This document shows, piece after piece, positions 1 through 10,672 of a stretch of DNA of 64,000 bases. Origin of the DNA: Thuidium tamariscinum (lineage: Eukaryota; Streptophyta; Bryopsida; Hypnales; Thuidiaceae). The stretch lies in the NCBI GenBank assembly GCA_947034885.2, contig OZ019759.1, positions 1,180,501 through 1,244,500 of the forward strand, read 5' to 3'. How positions within the stretch are numbered: the first letter of the stretch is position 1; every line of letters begins with the position of its first letter. The notes beneath the pieces were generated by a model. The model was not told the DNA's origin and did not search any database. It saw nothing but the letters and a program-made list of their open reading frames with translations. The translations under genes were made by a program, and so were the position numbers.

Positions 1-24
1 GTGGGAAGAGAATTCGGATCTGAC

Positions 25-45
25 TTATCCTTGAGTCGAGGATAA
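25..45. repeat. 21-bp palindrome in exon
   Basis: One-mismatch copy of the element palindrome, within the last visible coding part of the ParB/methyltransferase gene. Read on minus it encodes Y-P-R-L-K-D-K, matching Y-P-R-V-E-D-N at the same place in the element 2 copy. Confidence 0.8.
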
Positions 46-1166
46 TCCTGGACAGAAGGAACTGAGGCTTCTTGACCAAAAGCCTCAGAATCGCACCTTG
101 GATGAAGAAGATCGTCATGTATCTGTTGTGATGCAGAAGCGCCTTGAGCCTGTAAAAGTTTTTCCTTCAGAATTCGGTTCTCGTTGATTAAGGCTTCTCT
201 TTCAATCCTTGCCTTCTCTAGCCTCTCAACCTCCTCAGCTTTCTTCTTCGCCTTCTTCTCGTCACGTGCCTTCCAAAAGTCTCTATTCTCTGCTTTCACT
301 ACCACAACATTAGTGGCGGTAGTGCTTGGAGAATGCCCAAAAGTTCTTCCATCAGGTGGGCCGGATTCCGTTGTGGGTTTTTTGAACTCCTTGACACTAG
401 AGATGGCAGCATCATCCGCTGTGGGCTTCTCGAACTCCTTGGCACCAGAGGTAGCAGCATCATCCAAATCTGGTCCATCAAAATTGAAGCCCGCAAGGTC
501 AAAATACAAATCCCCATCGCTAAGGTCAATAACGCCCCTGCTTCTCTCGTCCTCTTCTTCTTCTTCTTCATCTGCGGGACCTTTTCCTTTCTCCGCGCGT
601 TGGAGATCTACCTCGGACTGCTCTTCATCTGCGAGTTCTTTTCCTTTCTCCACGCGTTGGAGATCTGCCTCGGACTGGTCTTCTGCACCCGAGAGTGACG
701 CAGGATTGCGCGTACAAACAGCAAAGTCCGCAGCAGTGATGGCAAGATCACCACTGCAGACAACAGCTGCATTTGACCCAAATTCGTCGATGGGAATGCC
801 CGCTTGCCCATGAGATTGGATCGGTGGAACCTCTTTGGTATCTGCATTTTCGTCTTCTTCTGATGAAGGAGACGAATTGGAATTCAACTCTGGAGAAGGC
901 AACATTCGTGGACGGATGTAACTTGCTTGGTAAGGCGAGTTGTCGTGAAGAAAGTCGTTCACGTCCGCCTTCTCGCCTCACTTGACCACCTGCAGAAGTT
1001 GGTCCCTCTTGTGTCGATCCGCAACGCTGTAGCAGAACATCCCACACATCTACAAAATCAAAAGAACCTAATTAGTTCACTGCATTTTCATGGGAAGCAT
1101 AGTGACTCTTCGATGCCGTGCCATGACATTATATTACGATTTTAGGGAAAGAGACAAGAGAAGAAG

Positions 1167-1187
1167 TTATCTTCGACTCGAGGATAA
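1167..1187. repeat. 21-bp palindrome in intron 2
   Basis: Full copy of the motif: half-site TTATCYTCGA, one central base, inverted half-site. It lies in the intron 1213-1050 of the ParB/methyltransferase gene. The element 2 copy has the motif in the same intron at 25587-25607. Confidence 0.9.
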
Positions 1188-2608
1188 GTGAATGGTAGAT
1201 CTAAACCCCTTACCTTAGCAGCAAGAAGAAACTTTGAATCACCGTATACACTGAGGACATTCTCCCCCTTCGCGGCAAGGTTCTGAAGCAGGTCAATATA
1301 GAACTCCATCCTCAACTCGCTCTGATGGGTTCTATACTTTGCCTCGGTGTTGAACCAAATCCCCGTGTAGAAAATAGAATTTGATGTATCGTACACTTTC
1401 TTGACAGTTTTGTACTCTGCAGGAGCCCCTTCTTCTCCTTTGCAAATAAGGAAGAGTAGTTGCACGGGAGGTGTGACTGCCCAAGCGCTCGCGTTGTTCA
1501 TTCTTTCGGCCTTACATTGAATGTAGGTCGAAACTTTGAAGTCATACTGCTTCAGGTGTCTTTGTGCATATCCTTTGGCTTCTTCGGCTTCAAACGCATT
1601 TCCGGGGATCCACAACCACACTTCCGGACCTGTTAGCGTTGGCCTCATGTGAACCGAGAGAAACTTCAGTAGTGGCAACAATGGTGCCGTTTCCCCGTTT
1701 CCTGCGGTTGGCCTTGGAAGCTGGCGGAAGTCTATGATTCCAAATGGCAGACCTCTTTTGAGGTATGGCCATGTGTGGCTCGTAACGAATGCTTGGGGAT
1801 AGCACTCGTGCCCACGAATATAAACTTCTCCATCACTTGGGTCGACATTGTTCTTCATGCTTAAGAACCTCTTAAGCAAAGGATAAGCCGTAGGATATGG
1901 CTTCTCTTGATAGTCGATGGCTCTCTTCTTCTTTCCTTCGTTCGTTAGCCGCTTCACAAAGAAGTTGTTGGGCAGACTGTTCAGTAGAAAGTCCCACGAA
2001 GCTGAAGTGAACAAATGTTTTGACTTCCAAGCCCTCCACACTTCGTCCACTACATCTCCTTCAGCATCCTTAAATTTCAAGGACGCGTCGATGGCCATGA
2101 ATTCTTCGATGATGACCTTCTTCCGCTTCCGGCGCTCCACCCAGTCAGCATGGGAAACATTGTCTTCACAGAGAAACTTTGTTTTCCCAATTGAAACTTT
2201 TGGATATGCCCTGGAATGGCCGGCTGTTTGTCCAAGCAAATGGACCACGTACTCCTGCAGGTCCTTATCCGTAAAATGGCCCATGTGCTTGAAAAATTCT
2301 CTTTTCAGCTCGAAATTTTTCAAGCTAAATTTCTTGTCTTTACGATATGCATCCCCAGTGCATGGGTCTATCAGTAACCCCTCCATGTGACGGGTAAGAA
2401 AGTCCTCCCACATCTTATAGATACTGTCGCTTAACGTCACCACCCGGAGTTCGTTCTTCAAATCAGATTCTTTCTTCACGTTGCTTCCATCTTTCTCCGG
2501 GTTAATGCTCTGATAACGGTACAAGACAACATCCACAAATTTCTGCAAAAGAGAAACATTGCTCTGTCAGGTTATATCCTTGCAGAACAGAATGGCACTG
2601 CTTAAGAT

Positions 2609-2720
2609 TTATCTTCGGGTCGAGGATAAATTTGCGGAATGAAAATGAACTGAAGACCCTCAGGGATTGCATACTATCTAAGAAGACCCTATGTCAAGTT
2701 TATCTTCGAGTCGAAGATAA
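2609..2720. repeat. Two 21-bp palindromes in intron 1
   Basis: Copies at 2609-2629 and 2700-2720 lie in the intron 2740-2543. Element 2 also has two copies in the equivalent intron (27027-27047 and 27106-27126). Confidence 0.9.
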
Positions 2721-4205
2721 AAGGAAGATGAATTCCTTACCCAATAAGCATCAATGTTGAAGCTGGATCTATTCTTCCTTCTGTTTGGCTCAAACTCCAC
2801 AGCGGTGGGTCGTTTCGCGCTAAGCCAAATTCCTCGACAAGCAAAGATTTGGTTCCCCCATGTTGGTTGGCTATGTCGGAGATGATTGGTCTTGTTGTAC
2901 CAACTGGATATCTCCGTCAATTTCTCTGCGCTCAGCGTCCAAACAATCGTAGCCTCCCATGTTTGGAGTTCTTTTTTCCGTTCCTCACATACACCACCGA
3001 GCTGCAATTGCTTAGAAGCAGTGATGTTGTGTTGACCATTGATGATAAAGAAGTTTCCTTTCTTTTTCTCATCCCAGCTTTGAGGGCGTTTAGGCAACAG
3101 CCTTTTCTGAGCGTCGACTGGAGTCAAACACACCTTCTGATGCTGCCTAGCATCGCCAAGATTGATTAGCTGCTCTTTCATGTCATTCACAATCTTGGTT
3201 TCCAGCTTCCGGATCACAAACTTCGGTCTTGCCAAAAAACACTGGTCGATAGAAACCATGAAGGTCTGCGGGTCGAAAATAAAACAATCTTTACATTTCT
3301 CCCAGAAGTTCTTCTGATATGAGCCCGCAATTTCGAATTTCTTCACAGGTACATCATTTGCGTGGTGACCTGTCTGTACAGTTGTTAATGCAGACCCGGA
3401 GCTCCCTGCTGCCGTAGCCCTACTAGGGGCGGAAATCTTTTGTCGCTTACCACTGCCTTCACCAATTCCGGGGGCAGTTAGTTTTCGTTTCTGGGCTTGG
3501 ACTCGGGTTGATCCTCTGCCACTTCCCCTGCTCCCGGATGTACCTCTCCCAGCCGAAACAGGTTCTGATGTTGGCTGAGCTTCGTTACTTCTCTGCTCTG
3601 CTCCATGCCCAGATTGAACTCGTCTTTGGACACTGATCATCGCATGCTTCTCCAGTCTTCGAAAAAGCATGTTCATCCTCCTTGCTTGGGAGGATGCATC
3701 ATTCTTCACCCATGGATGAAATTTGGTATTCAGCTCTGCTGCCAGGGCTTGATTGCTTCCTTCGAGAGAGAGAGGATGAGCTCGTCCAGATTAAACACAG
3801 CGGTTTCGTCACCCACGTAGACGACGATGGAGTGAGTGTGCTTGGATTCCTCACCATTGTCATTCATAGCCTGAAGCGTAATGACAACAAACTCATCTTG
3901 GTGGTGCTCAATCAATACCACTTTCTCGTTAAGGTTCCATGGAACATACATGTTGGAGCCCTTCACCTTATAACGCAGATATACATAATCCTTGAATCTA
4001 TTTGTACTGAACGTCCACGAAAGCACGACGGGCTTGAATTGCCATAGTGTCCCGTAAAGCTCTTCCATATCCGTAATAAAGGATCCTTCTCCGATCCACA
4101 TATTGAAGGGCTCCAGAAATGGTCTTGTTGCTGAGTAGTCGTAGTTATCATCCCGATCCATCTTGATTGATCTGCTCTGGCAAGCGATTTATCTCTGTTT
4201 AGTTT

Positions 4206-4331
4206 TTATCTGCGACTCGAGGATAAACATGGAGTTCTCGTTTTTTCTATGACAGGGCTGTGAATACTAATATTAGTTTTACTGTCATAACTATTTGTGG
4301 ATTGGTTTTATTATCTTCGATTCGAAGATAG
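4206..4331. repeat. Two 21-bp palindromes just upstream of the ParB/methyltransferase ATG
   Basis: Copies at 4206-4226 and 4311-4331 lie 45 and 150 bp upstream of the ATG at 4161 on the minus strand, in the probable promoter or 5' leader. Confidence 0.85.
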
Positions 4332-4578
4332 TTTTTATGTGTTCAGTTCAGAGGAGTATGTGAGTAAATCAGAGTGAATCGGGATACTGTATTGAAGGAA
4401 GCATGGTTCTTTTTTTCAGTTCTTTTTTATTGAGGTGTGATTTTGTTCTTCTTTCGTGTAAGAGAGAGAACCTCTTTATTCGTTATTTTTATGACGGAGC
4501 GGATTTTTACAAATATATGGAGTATATCTATGCAATCTTTAGTGGTTCACTGTCTACTTGATCTTTTGAGGCCATGTG

Positions 4579-4641
4579 TTATCTTCGCGTCGAGGATAAT
4601 TATCTTCGAAGCGAGGATAGTTATCTTCGATGCGAGGATAA
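4579..4641. repeat. Three abutting 21-bp palindromes
   Basis: Copies at 4579-4599, 4600-4620 and 4621-4641 stand head to tail with no base between them. Each keeps TTATCTTCG at the left and GAGGATA at the right but differs in the central three to four bases. Confidence 0.9.
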
Positions 4642-4680
4642 ATACCTCGCACGGATGATACTTCTTCTTATAATGTGAGT

Positions 4681-4744
4681 ATGTATTTGAGATTCGAGGA
4701 TACGGGCATTGGGTTTCGAGCAATTATCTTCGCAGCGAAGATAA
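4681..4744. repeat. Degenerate and full 21-bp palindromes
   Basis: A weak copy at about 4681-4701 is followed by a good copy at 4724-4744. They complete the cluster of seven upstream of the ParB/methyltransferase gene of element 1. Confidence 0.75.
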
Positions 4745-5159
4745 CTTCCTTCGATTTGTAGCAAACAAGTCATGTACCAGAAGACCAAAACCCTAATTTT
4801 ACTAGCTTTGAATCAAACCTACAGTGAAGGGAAATCACATGTGGTACCTATCACTCCCTGCGTTTGCTTGTTTTCTTGCTAGGCGTTGTTTCCCAGCTGC
4901 TTATTCTGTAATAAGCACTCCAAACACAGTTGTGAGAACTTGAACATGTTATTTGTGTCTACTTTGTTCAAAGAACAAGACTGTAGAATGGAAAGAATGC
5001 ATACAACTTCTCTAAACCCTAAATCAAGTTGTTCACTTCGATAAAACGTCCAAGAGTGAAGAATGGAAAGATTGCACTAAACTACTCTGCATCTGAAAGG
5101 AGAGGGAAACTGAAGAATTCAAGAGCATCTTCTTGTTCAACAATTTGTGCATTCTAGAA

Positions 5160-5620
5160 ATGCAAAACTGAAAACAAAAAACAAAAACAAGACAGCATGA
5201 GGGTTTCAATGTACCTTAATCCAGACACACCGTCAACAAGAAGGACGTTGCCGCAATAGTCGCGCTACCACCTCCACACGCGCTTGACCGCACACAAACG
5301 TGCGCCAATCCTCACTTCTGATGAAGGAGATTCAACTGCGCCGCTCCTCCAAGAACACCACGACGCCACAACGAGGAGATCACAAAAGCAAGATGAAGAG
5401 GAGAACACAACAGCAAGATACGAAGACGCAACAAATGGAGTACGAGCCGAAGACACAACAAATGCCGAGGACGACGAGGAAACACAAGACACGGGAGACC
5501 CGCCCCCCAAACCCTAAACCCCGACAATAAGGTCGCCCCATGACCGTGGTGTTCACGAGACTTATGTGGCGCAGCTGGATTTACCTCGGGGTAAACACTG
5601 ACATTTTTTATTTTTTCCAA
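5160..5620 (-). promoter_or_regulatory. Probable promoter or 5' leader of the ParB/methyltransferase gene, element 1
   Basis: A GC-richer island in otherwise AT-rich spacer, about 1.1 kb upstream of the ATG. Short open frames exist on both strands (for example 5284-5517 on plus), but they are low in complexity and have no paralogue in element 2, so I do not call them genes. A possible splice donor AAG-GTACAT occurs on the minus strand near 5213, which would make this a non-coding first exon. Element 2 has a similar island at 29240-29940. Confidence 0.35.
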
Positions 5621-8600
5621 ATTCTGAATTCATATTTGGATTCAGAGACCCCAAATTAGATAATGTAGGTCTTGACACAACCCAAAAACCCAAGAAAACA
5701 TAAACCCCAAAACCATTATCAACCCCTGGTAAAACAATTAATTTGTAAAATGAACGATTGTGGAAAAGAATGAAATCTAGAATTCATTTATATAAATTCT
5801 ATAATTAGACATTTTAAAAGGTCACAAGTTAGTTGGGATTTAGAATGTTTAGCCCCGTAACCTCATTTTTTTGGGCAACAAATTCTTTAATATGACTCGC
5901 CCTAAAAGATAGGAAGACTTCACAGTCATCACTTTTCTGGTTTTAGGGTTCTCATGGTCAAATTTTCTATTCTTTCACTGCATCAATGATGCTGTTAGAG
6001 GTTTTTTTCCCATACATTCTCTAACATGTCGAATTTGAATTTGAACAATTATAATTCCAAAAAATTGATAAAACTAACCAACAAGTTGGCATTTTGTTTA
6101 ATTGAAAGCAAATTTGAAGAAGCTCAAAGCAAGACTTCAACATTTAAGGAGCAACAACTAAATAAACTTTATATGTGATTTTTCTTTCCATCATTTTTCA
6201 AATATGAATAGTTACTTATATGTGACATTTTTTTAACTTCCATCTTAGTATAAGCCATTTCTAGTTTTAGGATTTTACTTGTGATATTAAAGTACCTATA
6301 CAATGGAATAATCAGACCTGAATAGGCTATTGTTTTAGTTCAAAGAGTTTTCTGTCTATTATTACTGTGAATGAAATGTTTTAATATATTTTTAAATTAG
6401 GCTAAGTATGTTTTTTGGATGCAAGTTGAGTTCAAATTGAGTTTTATACATAGGTTTTTGCCTTGAGTTTTCTTTTGTTGTTACTAAGAATGATTTACTT
6501 TCAATTCTTATTCATTTTCCTTTACCTACATTACTTTTAGCTTTTTTGGATAATTCAATCCCGAATTCTTGTGTTACTATAGTAAGTTGTTTTCCCTTCT
6601 CACAATGTTTTTTGATTGGTTTAGTCACTTTATTCAAAGTGAAATTTTTGTTTATTCTTCGCAAGCTCCTTAAACCTAACTTTGAAAAAACATGTCTATC
6701 AATTAAATTTGATATTGACAAGTTGAATTTCTTTAATTTTTAGGAAATCCGTACCCAATATTTAGTACTAACTCACTTTTGGAGTTTAAAGAATTCAAAG
6801 CATAATATGTAGGAAAAAATGAACTTTGAATTTCAGAGGATTTCTATGTTTCAGAATTGAGTTCAAAGTCTAGGAAAAAAATTTCAAAAAGAAAATGCTT
6901 GATTTTGAAACCCTAAAATAATGAAGTGAAGGTATATCCCAGATTGAACCTAAATTGAAATCATTAATAGCTCTAAGATGGAATTCAAACACAATAATCC
7001 CAATGGTAGGGTTTAGCTAGCAAGAAAATTTAAAACCTAAACAAAAAACTGAATTTAAGCTTAATTTCTCAAAACTACACCTTTTGGGAGATTTCAAATG
7101 TCTTCTGAAAAAGAACTTTTTTTACCTTGAAATTTTTTACACATTCTAAAAACATGGATATTGTTTCATGAAAAAAATTTCATGGCAAAAGAAAAAAAAC
7201 TCAATCCTTAGGAAGGTGTCAAAGTTGAAAGTAGTGAAATGTTTCTCACCACTACCCATGTTGGTAGATTTTGAATAACTTCTTTTTTGCGAATTTTTTG
7301 GCCTTGAAATTTAGCATACATATAATTAACTTAAAGATGATGCTGTGGTAACAATTTTGTGGTAAAATAACAATTTTTGAGCTCTCGGGAGGCTTTCAAA
7401 GTTGGCAGTGCTGAAATTTTCCTCACTGCGGATTCGAAAACGACATTTTGATTGGTACCCCACTGTACATCAATCACTAAAAATACATTCAAATTTTCAA
7501 ATTGTTTACGTGACAAGAAAAATTTCTTACGAAATGTGGAAAAGATATTGATACAATTAAGAAAATATTGCCTACAATGTTGTGTTTCTAAAAGCATCGA
7601 GAGAAATATCATCTAAGACAAGAACCATTACTTGAGCTACTACTTCAAGAAGATAAATTTGAAGAAACTTGGAATAGACCTCTTAGGGCATCATAAAATC
7701 ATCTACAATGAAGAAAGAGGTGAAATTTAATTTAATTCAAAGCTTAATAAATTTCATACTCTTCTTGTTTTATATAAGGCATTTTGAATCTAAACTCTAG
7801 GTTGTAAGGCCTCTTCTTGTACCTCAAATATTTTTGATGAAATATTTAGAGAATCTAAAAAGAAAAATTCCTATACATGTATGATAGAGCAAAATAAAAA
7901 CTCTAATGAAAAATAAAAGACTTTAAGTGGCAACTTTGGGAATAAAGAGTCAAACTTTCCAATCGCAAGGAAGAACTTTAATTCTTGAATTAAAAGATAT
8001 ATAAACCAACAAATCTAAAATGCAATATATACTTCATAAAAATAGTGATATTTTAAGGAACAAGTTCCTAAAAGAATGTAGTCATTTTCAATAAGTCATC
8101 TATTTTCATCTATAATCCATTTAATTTGACTATCCAACATCACATTCACCATTATTTTAGTCAACAATAACAATAAAATGTCATAAAGGCTTAAGGATGT
8201 TCACTTACTTGCACAAAAATAGACAAATAGGATCCTTGATTACATCGAGTTCTATGAACATTGTTCCATCTTCTTTTGGCATTGCAAAAGTAAAAGGACA
8301 AGATATGAATTTTGAATCAAATCTATTAGATTGTTGCCACTATGATTTGACTCATAAACCTACAACATCAAGAATAAATTGAAAGGTCTCACAAATAGAA
8401 AAAAACCTAAAATATTAAAGTAAAATTCAACAAAACAAAACAAAACAATGAGCCCTATTGATCATATGATTATCTTGTTGGAAAGACAATGTATTGATTT
8501 AAGCAAAAATAAGTGAATGTGCATTTGATGCTCTCTTATGTATACAAAATTTTAAGTACCAATTCTTTTAATAATCATAATGATAAATTTACTAAAATGA

Positions 8601-8900
8601 ATCAAGCCAATGATGAGGATATGAAATTTAAACTAAATTTGATGCCAATAGCAATTGACATCTACAATTTTGGTTCAAGGACAGAAAATGCTTAATTTCT
8701 TGTTTAGGCTCACAAAAAATTTAAAGCACTTTGCATTTTACTCTTACACCATGCAAAGAAGACAAAATATGTAAACAATATTCATAATTCATCTATAAAT
8801 TTGTGTTCAATCAAAGGGCAAGATAAGGAAGAAGAAGAAATCATTCCTAAACTTACACCAAATTCTTGTCTAATTAAAAGTATAAAAAAGCAAACCCTCC
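5621..8900. other. AT-rich spacer of element 1
   Basis: About 3.3 kb of A/T-rich sequence with only short shadow open frames. I see no gene, tandem array or 21-bp palindrome in it. Confidence 0.6.
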
Positions 8901-9284
8901 ATTGTCCATATAATAAAAAAATTCCTATGTGGAAGCCAGAATCCTAGAGGTAGGTGTCGTCAAATCTGCCAAAATGGCTCACATGTCCAACGACATTGGT
9001 GAGCTGTGGAATAATTTGACTTTAACAAAAGTGGCTTCAATGAATGGTTTATACATGACGTGGAAATTCACTTGGAATGTTTTGAATTCCAAATGTAGCA
9101 GACCATTGTACATAATTTTTCAGCCCACAAGAAATGGCGACTGCCATAAATATGAAAAAGTAAGATTCCCCGATGTGTATGACGGAATGTCCAGCAATTT
9201 GTTGGCTGCCTTAGAAAGTTCTAAAAAGGTATTCGGTAATTGCGGTTTAGGTCCATTTCGAGAGCGTGTGGAATGTCAAAGTCC

Positions 9285-9420
9285 GCGATCGCAGGAGGTA
9301 CTTCTCCCCTGATTCCGAGAAAAAGTGAAAATTTTGAATCCCGTTACACTTCCCGCTGATTTGATCCCGCCATTTCATTTCTATTGTCTCTCCCCCCGGG
9401 AGCAAGTCTCTCTCTTTTTT
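9285..9420 (+). promoter_or_regulatory. Conserved upstream block of the DUF7869 gene, element 1
   Basis: A block beginning near ACTTCTCCCCTGATTCCGA and followed by TTCCCGCT is shared with 33500-33600 of element 2. In both copies it lies 1.4 to 1.7 kb upstream of the DUF7869 start codon. It probably contains the promoter. A 5'-UTR intron is implied because a splice acceptor (AG at 10670-10671) sits one base before the ATG. Confidence 0.45.
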
Positions 9421-9872
9421 CCTTTGCTCAGTACCTGTTCAGGACATTGTTCGACTGCCGTGGCGCCGCCTTCTCATTTTTTGGAGCAGATTGTTTCATT
9501 TTGAGTTGAAGTGTTTGCTTATACACAGCTCAGTTTCATTTGCATGCTCGTAAGTTTAGTGAGTTCTTGTATTCTTTGCTGCAGTTCATGTTTTGCGAAA
9601 GTGCTGTCACTGATTTCTAGTACTCATGCTTTGATTGCGTCGTAGTATAGGTTGATGGTTTTGTTGTCGCTGATTTCCAGCACTCATGCTGTGGTTGCAT
9701 CGTAGTATGGGTTGATGGTTTTCTTTAATGTTACGAATTTCTATGAGTCCGGTATTAGTGTTCCAATTTCTCTTAGTTCGTCGATGATGCTGTGTGTTGT
9801 GTTTGCGGAAGACAGGGCATCGCGCTTTTTACGCCGTGAAATGCGGAAGTATGTTATAACAGGGCTAGTCCA

Positions 9873-10146
9873 TTATCCTCGTATCGAAGATAAATGTCGG
9901 AGTTTCGTGGTCTCCATAATAATGTGTATAGAATCCTCAATCTGAGAGTACTATGAAATTTATCTTCGAATCGAAGATAAATATAAACGACTGTACCCTC
10001 GATTCTAAGATAAATATAAACGACCGCATAGAATGCTCAATCTAAGAGTACTCTGATCTTTATCTTCAAATAGAAGATAAATATAAATGATCGTATCCTA
10101 GATTATAAGACAAATATGAACTACCGTATCCTCGAATCGAGGATAA
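9873..10146. repeat. Cluster of 21-bp palindromes upstream of the DUF7869 gene
   Basis: Good copies at 9873-9893, 9960-9980 and 10126-10146. Decayed copies at about 9993-10013, 10060-10080 and 10092-10112. The decayed ones lie in a short local duplication (ATAAATATAAACGAC and similar). Confidence 0.85.
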
Positions 10147-10401
10147 GTTGACCCTTTAATGATGTGAAGGTCAAATTACATTACAATCTTCACAGTATAA
10201 ATTACAACGGAATGTCTGAAGAAAATAATTTCTCTTACACTTATTGTTTGATTTGTTTCTGATCGAAGAGCTACCCTTCTTTGATTCTAATGGTAAATCC
10301 TTCGTAATCAGGAATAAAAAAACTGAAAATATTCACTTAAAGTACTTGATATAAACCTTCAACAAATATCATCAAAATTTTATGAGAATGAAGCACATCA
10401 T

Positions 10402-10633
10402 TTATCTTCGTGTCGAAGATATGTATTGCATTGTAAACTCATATAAGAGAAAAGAAATAAAAGAGTTATACCACTATTATGGATTCTCAAGGTCTTCTCA
10501 GTTTAAGAATTCATGAGGAAGATGCACTTCTTAGTTTCGTCATGTAGTTCACATTACTTTAAGTACTGCGTTAAAGATATTTTGTAACTTGCCTGAAATT
10601 ACTATAATCATTTTATCTTCGAGTCGAGGATAT
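10402..10633. repeat. Two 21-bp palindromes before the DUF7869 start
   Basis: Copies at 10402-10422 and 10613-10633. The second is 40 bp upstream of the ATG, inside the inferred 5'-UTR intron. Element 2 has its last copy at 35096-35116, 37 bp upstream of its ATG. Confidence 0.85.
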
Positions 10634-10672
10634 TTTGTTGTCTTAGACTAATGTAGTATCATTCTGTGCAGA

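Larger units (their letters stand above)
1..4161 (-). pseudogene. ParB-like/DNA-methyltransferase-like gene, element 1 copy (3' end outside window)
   Basis: Three exons are visible: 4161-2741, 2542-1214 and 1049 to the window edge, with GT-AG introns in the same places as in the element 2 copy. Exon 1 encodes an N-terminal domain of unknown type (Y, F and W rich, about 140 aa), then a basic Ser/Gly/Arg linker, then a ParB-like segment with I-N-G-Q-H near 3026-3046. Exon 2 carries a G-P-E-V-W-L-W-I segment and ends with V-L-S-V-Y-G-D-S-K near 1214-1268, which resembles a degenerate SAM-binding motif I. Exon 3 continues with an acidic tail and a Lys/Glu coiled-coil stretch that runs off the window. 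Defects: a 1-nt deletion near 3748 (exon 1 is 1421 nt, not a multiple of 3) and an in-frame TGA at 980-978, where the paralogue has a sense codon. The first 1.2 kb has convincing open frames on the other strand, but those are shadows. No specific function is known; methyltransferase-like is inferred from motif order. Confidence 0.75.

Noticed and set aside
184..1145. Long plus-strand open frames (for example 209 codons from 184)
   Set aside because: They lie antisense to the acidic and coiled-coil exon of the ParB/methyltransferase gene, whose minus-strand reading aligns with the element 2 copy.
1917..2390. 157-codon plus-strand frame
   Set aside because: Shadow of exon 2 of the minus-strand gene.
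5505..5520. Telomere-like CCCTAAA units
   Set aside because: Only one or two units; too short for an interstitial telomere.
4737..5600. Purine-rich frames on both strands as a gene
   Set aside because: Low-complexity reading with no counterpart in element 2; more likely promoter or leader.
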